A stretch of DNA of 33,780 nucleotides from Pseudomonadota bacterium. GTDB taxonomy: Bacteria; Pseudomonadota; Alphaproteobacteria; Rhizobiales; Rhizobiaceae. The notes beneath the pieces were generated by a model that saw nothing but the letters and a program-made list of their open reading frames with translations, ran no database searches and was not told where the DNA came from. Shown here piece after piece: positions 8,556 through 16,463 of the stretch (position 1 is the stretch's first letter; each line of letters begins with the position of its first letter). Location of the stretch: positions 1-33,780 of the forward strand of contig JAEWDP010000015.1 of the NCBI GenBank assembly GCA_023390055.1, written 5' to 3'. The position numbers and the translations under genes were made by a program.

Positions 8556-8674
8556 CGAACAATCGCATCATTTCCCTGTGGCAGGACGGCGATTGGGCTC
8601 GATAATGAGGTCGGCGGGTCCAAAGCTACCGCCATTCTCCTTGCGTAGTTTTTTGGCGCGCCTGCGCTGATAAG
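8556..8674. repeat. Imperfect direct repeat, right copy
   Basis: Partner of 6532-6647. It spans the last ~35 codons of the minus-strand gene at 8568-8960 and a few bases past its stop. The 33-bp best block is 8642-8674. The distance between repeats is about 2.0 kb and the only genes inside are the AbiE pair. The 180 bp between the abiEii stop and this repeat hold no gene I can support. Confidence 0.75.
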
Positions 8675-8960
8675 TGTCAATTTCACGGAAAAGCGGCGTA
8701 CGGCGACTGAAACGCAGCTGTGTGATGGAGACGAGGTGGAGATCTTTTGTCTCATCACCACCGATATCGAGGCAACAGGTGACGCCAGCGAAATCTCCGA
8801 GATAATGCGCGTCGACGACCTGGGCTGTCGCAGGGATGTGCGTGTCGGATGCCTTGGATGAAAGGCTCTGCTGCAACTCCCGGGGTAGATTTGCCTCGAT
8901 CGGTAATACAGCCTTGAGCTTCTCAATGAATAGAGCAGTCTGTTCGGGATTGTCGATCAT
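8568..8960 (-). CDS. Hypothetical protein (family not recognised)
   Basis: 130 residues, soluble, no signal or membrane segment. The N-terminal third (MIDNPEQTALFIEKLKAVLP) looks helical. The middle has VVDAHYLGDFAGVTCCLDIG and LHLVSITQLRF, alternating as in beta strands. The C-terminus is very basic (YQRRRAKKLRKENGG), which could touch nucleic acid. A truncated homologue of its 3' end sits at 6544-6693. I chose the ATG at 8960; the frame is open to a GTG at 9017, but that would overlap the transposase relic whose stop is at 8962-8964. The gene therefore starts right against the relic and its promoter may have been replaced. No function is assigned. Confidence 0.6.
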   Translation of the reverse strand: MIDNPEQTALFIEKLKAVLPIEANLPRELQQSLSSKASDTHIPATAQVVDAHYLGDFAGVTCCLDIGGDETKDLHLVSITQLRFSRRTPLFREIDTYQRRRAKKLRKENGGSFGPADLIIEPNRRPATGK

Positions 8961-8961
8961 G

Positions 8962-9160
8962 TTAGATGCTCGGCTTTGGTGCGATGGTGCAGTTCCACTC
9001 TCCGTGGAATGTGTCACGTTTTAAATTTGAGTGCCCTTGTATCTTAACCCGTGACCTTGATGCCTCGGGATAGACATTGTGGTCGAAGCCACATTGCACG
9101 TCTTGCCCCAGGTCGTCCTAGTCGCACGGATCAACGCCACTCGTCCATAACTTACTACTA
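8962..9160 (-). mobile_element. Decayed C-terminal end of an ISAzo13-type transposase
   Basis: On the minus strand the frame ending at the stop 8962-8964 reads VQCGFDHNVYPE, then NLKRDTFHGEWNCTIAPK. This is the pattern I know from the C-terminus of ISAzo13-family transposases (…LDTNxYPxGIKVxD…RDxFHGEWNYTI). Between those blocks the family motif GIKVT reads only in a shifted frame. Further upstream SYGRVALIRATRT, matching the family's SYxxxVxLIxATxT, is in yet another frame and a TAG interrupts. At least two frameshifts plus a stop show a dead relic; the rest of the transposase and the IS ends were not found. Confidence 0.7.
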
Positions 9161-9403
9161 GCCCACCATCACACGGCGACCGATGTCGCATTCACTCGCC
9201 AACCCAGCTTGAAATGCGATTCGATTATCCAGCGTCGGGCCGAATATAGAACCGAATTAAAGCAATCTTCAGACATCCTGATTCAAAACCTTAAGCTAAG
9301 TGCGCTGCAGCACCGCCAACAGCGCAGGATGCGCTTCCCTCCCAATCCAGATTGACAGGACCGCTTTGTCTAAAAGCGAGCGGTCTGGTCGTACGGGTCC
9401 AAA
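9161..9403. other. Intergenic stretch upstream of the chemoreceptor
   Basis: About 240 bp without a supportable gene. A 35-codon ATG frame on the minus strand (9169-9276) has no ribosome site. It may contain further degraded IS sequence and should hold the chemoreceptor promoter, but I see no convincing -35/-10 pair. Confidence 0.4.
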
Positions 9404-11238
9404 ATGAAAAACCTCAAAATATCCAGCAGCTGTTCATTCTGATTGCCGGACTGATGATCGCCTTTGCAGGTGTTGCCTACTACCAGATCCGCACTTCCGT
9501 CGCATCGATCTATGCCGAGCGCTACGATATGCTGCGTACCCAGGTGGAATCGGCAACATCCATCATGCAGACCTATGCCGACCTCGAAAAAGCCGGCACA
9601 TTGACCCGCGAAGAGGCAAAGGAACGTGCCTATGCGGTCGTGGCCAACATCAAGTACGAGCCGGCCGGCTATATCTTTGGCATGACCAAGGATATCGTCA
9701 TGACCTTCCACTACAATTCAAAGAATGTTGGGACCTCGCAAAAGGGCAACCCGGACAAGATGGGCAAGCTCTTCCGCGAAGAAATTGTCAAGAACGCACA
9801 GGCCGGTGGCGGCATTACCGAATATCACTGGGAAAAGCCCGGCACCCCCGGCGAAAAGGTCTACAAGAAGGCCGTCTATTCGAAGATGTTTGAGCCATGG
9901 CAGGATATCGTGGCCACCGGCGTCTATGTCGATGACCTGGAGGCGAAGGTCAACCGCATCATCTTCGAAGTCATCGGCTTCGGTCTTGTCGCTCTCCTAC
10001 TCGCAGTCGGGCTTGCATTTGCTGTCATCCGTAATATCACACGGCCGCTTGGCGCCGTCCACAATGCGCTTGAAGCGGTTGCCGATGAAGACGTGTCCGT
10101 GATCATCCCGCACACCGAACTCGGCAATGAAGTCGGTATGATGGCAAAAGCCACCGCTCAATTGCAGGAAAAGGTGCGCGAACGTCATACTCTTGCAGCC
10201 GAGCAGGAACGACAAAAGCTAGAACTGGATGCAGAGCGCGAAAACAGCGCCGCCATGCAACATGAAGAGGCGCAGCTTCAGACACGCGTCGTCACAACGA
10301 TCGGCGCGGCACTCGAAGCACTGGCAAAAGGCGACCTGACCATTCGTTGCGGCGACCTTGGCACACGCTATGGGACACTGCGCGACAACTTCAATGACGC
10401 CATTTCCCATCTCGAGGCCGCGATGGCCAAGGTGAATGCAAAAGGCATCGATATCAGCGGATCGAAGGAGGAAATTCGCCGCGCATCGAACGAATTGTCA
10501 CAACGCACCGAACGTCAGGCAGCAAACCTGGAAGAAACTTCGGCAGCACTGGACGAACTGACCGTCGCAGTCCGTCAGACAGCCGAAGGTGCCCAGGAAG
10601 CCGCCGAGCGCGTCACCTCGGTCAGTTCGGAGGCTGGACGCAGCGACAGCGTTGTCACCGAAGCGATCAATGCCATGAGCGGCATCGAACAGTCATCATC
10701 AGAGATTGCCAAAATCATCGGTGTTATCGACGATATCGCGTTTCAGACCAATCTTCTGGCGCTCAATGCAGGTGTCGAAGCCGCCCGCGCGGGCGAATCC
10801 GGCAAAGGCTTTGCTGTTGTGGCGCAGGAAGTCCGCGAACTGGCACAGCGTTCCGCCGCAGCCGCGAAGGAAATCAAGGACCAGATCTCGCGCTCGTCCG
10901 GCGAAGTCCAAAACGGCGTTCGTCTTGTCGGTGAGGCGGGTGACACGCTGAAGCGCATTTCCGAGCAGGTGAAGGCCGCGAGCGAAGTCGTGACCAAGAT
11001 CGCGCATTCGGCCGTCGAACAGGACACAACTTTGCGTTCGATTTCGTCATCGCTCAATCAGCTGGATGCGGCAACACAGCATAATGCCGCGATGGCGGAG
11101 GAAACGACGGCGTCCGCCGAAGCCCTTGCAACCGATACGGAAGAACTTCTGGCATTGATCCGCACTTTCAAGGTTGCAAATGCATCCCCTGTGCGGGGGC
11201 TGCAGAACATGGCAGCCGAAATGCGCAAGGCAGGCTGA
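9404..11238 (+). CDS. Methyl-accepting chemotaxis protein, sCache_2-HAMP type, with apparent frameshift near codon 8
   Basis: Inner-membrane chemoreceptor that signals through CheA/CheW. Order: N-terminal membrane helix (LFILIAGLMIAFAG), periplasmic single Cache domain (GYIFGMTKDIVMTF ... GNPDKMG), second helix (VIGFGLVALLLAVGLAFAVI), HAMP (NITRPLGAV), a linker coiled coil, and the cytoplasmic hairpin with DDIAFQTNLLALNAGVEAAR at its tip. No C-terminal CheR-tether pentapeptide. The usual rhizobial N-terminus is present at ATG 9404 as MKNLKISS, but this frame then reads CSF-stop. Adding one base near 9425 would continue as MKNLKISSQLFILIAG. The uninterrupted frame can start only at TTG 9352 or CTG 9385, neither with a ribosome site. 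It may be a real mutation or a sequence error. Confidence 0.88.
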
Positions 11239-11249
11239 CGACAGTCTTT

Positions 11250-11286
11250 CCAGGGAACGGACAAGGGCTGCCTGTCTGTTCCCTGG
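11250..11286. terminator. Stem-loop between convergent chemoreceptor and glyS genes
   Basis: CCAGGGAAC (11250-11258) pairs perfectly with GTTCCCTGG (11278-11286); inside, GACA pairs with TGTC after a one-base mismatch. It lies 12 bp past the chemoreceptor stop and 62 bp past the glyS stop on the other strand. No T-tract follows on either strand, so it is a terminator candidate by position and stability only. Confidence 0.55.
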
Positions 11287-11347
11287 ATTCAAAGCGCCAT
11301 GAAGCGCTGGATCGGAAAAACTACGAGCCCTTCCCTAATCGTCCGGC

Positions 11348-13558
11348 TTACCCGCTGATCTTCGAAAAATCGGCAACCGTTGCCGTTGCCTCACGGATCG
11401 CTTTCAACAGAGCGAGACGATTGGCACGGATTGCGGCATCCTCATCGACAACCAGAACGTCCTCGAAGAACCGGTCCACCGGCAGGCGAAGTCTTGAAAG
11501 TGCTGCCATGGCGGAGCGGAAGTCCTCATTGACAATCGCATCAGCCGCTTCCTTCGATGCGGCCCGAATTGCCGACCACAGCGCCACTTCAGCATCAAGC
11601 TTCAAGAGCTCTTCCGAAACACCGTCTGCAACGACAGTGCCTTTCTTCTCCTCGGCGGCAAGAAGCTGCATGGCACGTTTGGCGCCGGCGAGCAGGTTCT
11701 TGCCGTCTTCCGACGCAATGAAGGCGGTCAATGCCTCTGCCCGGCGCGCAACCATCAACAGATCGTCCGCCTCAGGTGTCAGTACTGCATCGATGATGTC
11801 GTGGCGGGCGCCAAGATCGCGCAGATAGACTTTCACTCGATCGTGGAAGAAGGAAAGCAGATCAAACAGAATGGTCTCATTCAAGCCGATATCGCGCTTT
11901 CCTCCTAAGGCCGCATCATTATTCGCCGCCACAAGCGTCTTGTAGATTGGCAAGCGAACGTCCCGCTCGAGGAGAATGCGCACGACACCAAGTGCTGCCC
12001 TGCGCAAGGCATAGGGATCCTTGGACCCTGTCGGCTTCTCGTTGATTGCCCAGAAACCGACCAGCGTGTCCAGCTTGTCAGCAAGCGCAATCGTAATTGC
12101 GACCTTGTCTTCCGGTACCCGGTCAGACGGACCCTGCGGCTTGTAATGGTCTTCGATTGCAGCCGCGACAGATGCGTTTTCTCCCTGCAGGGCAGCATAA
12201 CGACGTCCCATCAGGCCCTGCAGTTCGGGAAACTCACCAACTGCTTCGGTACAAAGGTCAGCCTTGGCAAGCACCGCTGCACGTTCTGCAAGAGCTGCAT
12301 CCGAACCGACGATCGGTGCCAGGTATTTTGCCAGGTTACGGATCCGCCGGACCCTTTCTCCCTGTGTTCCCAGCTTGGCATGGAAGGTGACATTGAGCGC
12401 ATCGAGCTTGGCCATGCGCTGGTCGAGCGGTTTTTTCAGGTCGAGATCAAATCTTTCACCGGATGCGACCAGTTCGGCCAGGTCTGGCAGGTCACCCTGG
12501 TCACGGGTCCAGAAATGCTTGGCATCGGACAGGCGCGCCCGAACAACCTTGCCGTTGCCATGAACGATTTCCTTGCCACCATCGCTCGCCTCAATGTTCG
12601 AAATCAGGACGAAATGGTTCGAGAGACGTTCACCATCCTGCGCGCGAGTGACAAAGCATTTCTGGTTTGTCTTGATCGTCAAGCGGATGATCTCGGAGGG
12701 GATTTCAAGATAGTCTTCCTCGAACGCGCCCAAAAGCACATGCGGCCATTCGACCAGACCCGAGACTTCGTCCAGAAGCCCTTCATCTTCAACCAGCTGA
12801 AGGCCATTGGCAAAGGCTAGATCACGGGCATCATGAAGGATGACATCCTTGCGACGCTCCGCATCCAGCATGACCTTCGCCTTTTCAAGGTTGATGGCAT
12901 AGTCCTCGAAACGACGGACGGTAATGGCTTCGGGTGCGTGGAAGCGATGCCCATAGGTCACATTGCCGGCAACCAGACCGTCGATTTCAAACGGGATGAC
13001 CCTGGTTTCGTCATGTTCCGGGCCGAAGACGCAGACAATCGACTGCAAAGGCCGTACCCAGCGAAGACTTTCAGAACCCTTTCCCTCGATCTCGTGATAG
13101 GAAGTTCCCTTCGGCATGGAAGCAGCACCCCAGCGCATGGATTTCGGCCAGGGAAAATTGCGGATGATATCGGGCATTACCTCGGCAATGATCTCTTCTG
13201 CCGCACGTCCGGGGCGCAGGATCACCGCGACATAGTGCTCACCCTTCTTCGGGTCGCTGACCGTCTTGGCTTCGGAAACGGATGACAGGCCCGCCTTTCG
13301 CAGAAAGCCCTGGACGGCCTGGTCAGGTGCTTTCGTTGACGGTCCCTTGATTTCCTCGCGCTGATCGGCTGAACGGGCAATCAAACCGCGAATATCGAGC
13401 GTCAGACGCCGCGGCGTCCAGTATTCACGAGCGCCTTCATAGGTGAGACCGGCTTCCACGAGCGCGTCAGTGACGCGTTTCTTCAGATCTCCTGCAGCCT
13501 TGCGCTGCATGCGGGCGGGAATTTCCTCCGAGCGGAGTTCTAAAAGCAGATCAGGCAT
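11348..13558 (-). CDS. glyS: Glycyl-tRNA synthetase beta subunit
   Basis: Larger subunit of the heterotetrameric bacterial glycyl-tRNA synthetase; with GlyQ it charges tRNA-Gly. 736 residues, slightly longer than the roughly 690 of E. coli as is usual in rhizobia. It opens MPDLLLELRSEEIPARMQ, the family N-terminus, which fixes the start at 13558. AGG lies about 9 nt upstream. An in-frame upstream extension to 13660 is not believable. Typical blocks GTSYHEIEGKGSESL and ADKLDTLVGFW are present, and a C-terminal DALR-like anticodon-binding region follows. It is the last gene of the glyQ-lemA-DUF2207-glyS run. Confidence 0.95.
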   Translation of the reverse strand: MPDLLLELRSEEIPARMQRKAAGDLKKRVTDALVEAGLTYEGAREYWTPRRLTLDIRGLIARSADQREEIKGPSTKAPDQAVQGFLRKAGLSSVSEAKTVSDPKKGEHYVAVILRPGRAAEEIIAEVMPDIIRNFPWPKSMRWGAASMPKGTSYHEIEGKGSESLRWVRPLQSIVCVFGPEHDETRVIPFEIDGLVAGNVTYGHRFHAPEAITVRRFEDYAINLEKAKVMLDAERRKDVILHDARDLAFANGLQLVEDEGLLDEVSGLVEWPHVLLGAFEEDYLEIPSEIIRLTIKTNQKCFVTRAQDGERLSNHFVLISNIEASDGGKEIVHGNGKVVRARLSDAKHFWTRDQGDLPDLAELVASGERFDLDLKKPLDQRMAKLDALNVTFHAKLGTQGERVRRIRNLAKYLAPIVGSDAALAERAAVLAKADLCTEAVGEFPELQGLMGRRYAALQGENASVAAAIEDHYKPQGPSDRVPEDKVAITIALADKLDTLVGFWAINEKPTGSKDPYALRRAALGVVRILLERDVRLPIYKTLVAANNDAALGGKRDIGLNETILFDLLSFFHDRVKVYLRDLGARHDIIDAVLTPEADDLLMVARRAEALTAFIASEDGKNLLAGAKRAMQLLAAEEKKGTVVADGVSEELLKLDAEVALWSAIRAASKEAADAIVNEDFRSAMAALSRLRLPVDRFFEDVLVVDEDAAIRANRLALLKAIREATATVADFSKISG

Positions 13559-13568
13559 ATTTTTTTCC

Positions 13569-13616
13569 TCACCCTCGTCTCTAGGAAGAGGGATGGCACC
13601 GGGTGCCAGGGTGTGA
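13569..13616. repeat. Nested inverted repeat in the glyS leader
   Basis: Outer arms are TCACCCT (13569-13575) and AGGGTGTGA (13608-13616). Inside is GGCACC-G-GGTGCC (13595-13607), a tight hairpin. The pyrimidine-rich CTCACCCTC arm recalls the dispersed intergenic palindromes common in rhizobial genomes. It sits 10-60 bp upstream of the glyS ATG, so it could also affect glyS expression. Confidence 0.45.
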
Positions 13617-13753
13617 TGCGATTTACGGGTTTCTGCTAGCAAAGTTAGCGGTCGTTGCACAATGGCAAATGTGGCCTGTCGTCAAAACCTTGACCAGCCA
13701 GGACAAGCCATCACGCACTCTTCGATCCTGGATCAACGATGCGGCGCACGCCG

Positions 13754-15679
13754 TCACCAGCCGCCGCCTCCACCCCCTCCTCCGCCACCGCCGGAGAAGC
13801 CACCACCGGTAGAAAACCCGGACGACGTGCTTGCCGTGGGTGTCGGAATGGTCGAGGCGATGGTGGAGGCCATCGATGAGGAGAAATTGCCGATACGATC
13901 TCCAAAACGTCCCGGGTCGCTGCCGCTATACCAGCCGGGTGCGTAGGCTGCGGCGGCCGTTCCTGCCGCAGCCGTTGCAAGCCAGGTCTCGAATGTGCGA
14001 CTCCATGGCTTTTCCACGCCGAGTGCCACTGCATAGGGAAGCAGGGTTTCGAAATGCTGGGGCGACATTGTTGGCGCGCCAGCCATGTTGAGGCGATCTT
14101 TTTCCGCCAATGTCAGATATGTCCGCAGCCCCTCAATACCGTCCATCATCTTGCGCCCAAGCGGTGTCGGCGCTCCCATGAGGAAATAGAAGATGACGTT
14201 CACGAGGATTATGCCGCTGATCGAGACAAGTACCGGCCAGTCCTTGCCCCCGGACAATTCGTCCGCAATGAGCACGAGAAAGCTGGAGATCATCGACAGC
14301 GCAACCAGACCAATGAAACCGAAGGTGATGACGGCCGCAATCCTGGAGATCAGCGATTTTCCTCGCAGCATCGCCCTCCCCGTCTTGACGGCAAACACTC
14401 CAAAAAAGACTGCAAAGAAAACCGGAACCAACAGGACCATGATCGTCTCCGGCAATGCATTGCCGAAGACGAAGAGAGACCCAAGCGCAAGCGCGCTTAA
14501 TAGAACACCCCCGATGACATAACCCCGATTGGATCGGTAGTACTTGTCGCGGTGCTCCTTTTCCATGGCACTTCTGAAATTTCCGCCGACGGTCTGGACC
14601 CGGCTGCCATTGGCCTTGTTGATGACAAGCTGATCCCCCGGCTGAACGATCTCCTTCAGGAGCGCTCTGTGTGCAACAGGCAGTGGCTTGTCATCGGGTT
14701 TGTCTGTGCGGCGGATCGTGATCGAGTTCTCGAGGTCTTCAAGGACGACAAATCCCTTGACCGCAAGATCGAGCGCCGTTGCGGAAATTGCCGTCCAGCC
14801 CTTTCCTGAAAATCCCTGATTATCGATGTAGTTGACAAGTGCGGGCGATGCACCGTCCGGGGCGTCCCAGCGCGGAACCATGACACCCTTGGCTGGATCA
14901 CGCCCGACACGTGTCCAGTTGCGGGCGTAATAGAGCGCAACGAGTATCAGCCCCCCAAAGCCCAAAACAAGATTGATATTGTCGCGCAACCACCAACTGC
15001 GTACCTGCTCGGCGGATGGGGGAGCCACAATACCTTTTTGAAAACCGGCAACGATGGTCAACCCCTCGTGTCGCATGAGTGGCCGGGTGGTCGAAAAAAC
15101 CGCCGTATTGCCGCTCACGCGACTTTCGGCATTCGTGTCTGCAGAACCGAGCGGGCCCGTATAAGCGATCGTCTCTGTGATCTGCCCGCCTTCCGGCAGG
15201 GTGACACGCGCGGATGCCTGATCAATGCGGAACGCCCAGCCGTTGCCCGTGACGTTCCAGTAAAGTTCGTCATGGTCTCCAAAATGTCGGATCTGCCGGT
15301 CCGTCGAATAGGTGATGACGAACGTATGTTCGCCGCGTTGCAAGAAGACGTCCTGCGAACCGGTATAGATGCGGATGCCACCCGCGACGTTCTCCGTTCG
15401 AAAGCTTTCCGGAGCACCATCACGGGTAACGGACAGGACCTCGAAACCGACGCGAACGCTACGACCTTCGTCGTCTTCCATGGTGAGTGGAAAATCGCGG
15501 AAGATACCGCGACGGATATCTCTTCCTTCGGCATTGACCGTAATCGTCTCGGCCACGGTCAATTCGCCATCCGCGGCAATCTGGATGTCCGAATGATAGG
15601 AACGGATATATTCCGCGGCAGATACCGGAAGGGCAACTGTGCACCAGACCAGGAGGGTAAAAAGGATCCGAGCCATCAT
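13754..15679 (-). CDS. DUF2207 membrane protein with glycine-rich tail
   Basis: 641-residue exported membrane protein of unknown function. Signal peptide at 1-21 (ARILFTLLVWCTVALPVSA, cut before AEYIRS). The large N-terminal extracytoplasmic domain (ITVNAEGRDIRRGIFRDFP) is the DUF2207 signature. One membrane helix follows near 235-255 and a cluster of helices in the C-terminal half (YVIGGVLLSALALGSLFVFG and later ones). The tail is Ser/Gly-rich and ends in eleven glycines plus Trp. Two ATGs start it (15679 and 15676); AGGA favours the second slightly. It begins 11 bp after lemA; DUF2207 and LemA genes often pair and may form an envelope complex. Confidence 0.9.
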   Translation of the reverse strand: MMARILFTLLVWCTVALPVSAAEYIRSYHSDIQIAADGELTVAETITVNAEGRDIRRGIFRDFPLTMEDDEGRSVRVGFEVLSVTRDGAPESFRTENVAGGIRIYTGSQDVFLQRGEHTFVITYSTDRQIRHFGDHDELYWNVTGNGWAFRIDQASARVTLPEGGQITETIAYTGPLGSADTNAESRVSGNTAVFSTTRPLMRHEGLTIVAGFQKGIVAPPSAEQVRSWWLRDNINLVLGFGGLILVALYYARNWTRVGRDPAKGVMVPRWDAPDGASPALVNYIDNQGFSGKGWTAISATALDLAVKGFVVLEDLENSITIRRTDKPDDKPLPVAHRALLKEIVQPGDQLVINKANGSRVQTVGGNFRSAMEKEHRDKYYRSNRGYVIGGVLLSALALGSLFVFGNALPETIMVLLVPVFFAVFFGVFAVKTGRAMLRGKSLISRIAAVITFGFIGLVALSMISSFLVLIADELSGGKDWPVLVSISGIILVNVIFYFLMGAPTPLGRKMMDGIEGLRTYLTLAEKDRLNMAGAPTMSPQHFETLLPYAVALGVEKPWSRTFETWLATAAAGTAAAAYAPGWYSGSDPGRFGDRIGNFSSSMASTIASTIPTPTASTSSGFSTGGGFSGGGGGGGGGGGW

Positions 15680-15690
15680 TGTCCTGCAGC

Positions 15691-16242
15691 CTAGAACTGG
15701 ACGGTCGGAACTGCCCGGTCTGCCGGATTGTCGATCTCGAAATAGTCCCTTTTTGAAAATCCGAACTGGCTGGCGATGATATTGGAGGGAACGCTTTCCA
15801 CCTTGACGTTCAAGTCGCGCGCGGCGCCGTTATAGTAACGGCGCGACATCTGGATCTCACTTTCGATCGTCTCGAGCGAATTTTGCAGTTCCAGAAAGTT
15901 CTGGTTCGCCTTGAGGTCCGGATAGGCTTCCGCAAGTGCAAAGAGTTTCCCCAGAGCCTGGCTCAACATGCCTTCCACTACAGCACGACCGGCAACATCT
16001 CCGGATGGCACCGTCTGGGCACGATTACGAAGTTCGATAACCTCTTCGAGCGTTGTCTTTTCATGGGCCGCATAGCCCTTCACCGTTTCGATCAGGTTGG
16101 GAATGAGGTCTGCGCGGCGCTTGAGCTGCACATCGATACCGGACCAGGCTTCTTCGGCCATCTGCCGTGCCTTGACGAGAGTATTGTAGAGGAAGACGCC
16201 ATATAGAACGAGAAGAACAATAATACCGATGAGAACATACAT
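15691..16242 (-). CDS. lemA: LemA family protein
   Basis: 183-residue membrane-anchored protein of the LemA family; role poorly known, probably in the envelope. One N-terminal helix (YVLIGIIVLLVLYGVFLYN) is followed by a helical bundle. Family motifs are clear: WSGIDVQLKRRADLIPNLIE, VKGYAAHE, LRNRAQ, AYPDLKANQNFLELQ, and the ending SRRYYNGAARDLN ... FGFSKRDYF. The start at 16242 gives the normal short cytoplasmic tip; an in-frame extension to 16305 overlaps the likely promoter. It is followed after 11 bp by the DUF2207 gene. Confidence 0.93.
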   Translation of the reverse strand: MYVLIGIIVLLVLYGVFLYNTLVKARQMAEEAWSGIDVQLKRRADLIPNLIETVKGYAAHEKTTLEEVIELRNRAQTVPSGDVAGRAVVEGMLSQALGKLFALAEAYPDLKANQNFLELQNSLETIESEIQMSRRYYNGAARDLNVKVESVPSNIIASQFGFSKRDYFEIDNPADRAVPTVQF

Positions 16243-16276
16243 CCGAGAACCCCAAAATGGCTGGTAACGTCGGCGG

Positions 16277-16305
16277 ACACTAGAAAGCTTTATGGAACCC
16301 GTCAA
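16277..16305 (-). promoter_or_regulatory. Probable sigma-70 promoter for lemA-DUF2207-glyS
   Basis: On the minus strand TTGACG (16305-16300) is followed after exactly 17 bp by TAGTGT (16282-16277). Transcription would start about 30 bp upstream of lemA. It lies in the 221-bp gap after glyQ, so the three downstream genes need not depend on the glyQ promoter. Confidence 0.5.
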
Positions 16306-16463
16306 ACAGTGATCGGTGCAAAGGTTTCCCGCACCTCAATTATCAATGACTGATGCAGCGAATGCCAAGGCACATCAACAATCGGCTCCCGATCAGCCGA
16401 TGCCGAACTGCTTGGTTCCACTCGCTGCAAGCGATGATCATGCGACTTGACTGCGGCGTGAAA

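Noticed and set aside
8376..8567. Open frames in the gap after abiEii
   Set aside because: None has a start with a ribosome site or a recognisable product; part of the gap belongs to the repeat.
9169..9276. 35-codon minus-strand ORF with ATG
   Set aside because: No usable Shine-Dalgarno and located in a stretch that looks like decayed IS sequence.
11293..11308. Second small hairpin (AGCGC/GCGCT) before the glyS stop
   Set aside because: Only 5 bp with no T-run in a useful place; the stronger stem at 11250-11286 explains the convergent end.
13754..13800. Tandem glycine codons at the end of the DUF2207 gene, looking like a DNA repeat
   Set aside because: Glycine-rich C-terminal tails are normal for DUF2207 proteins; not a repeat element.
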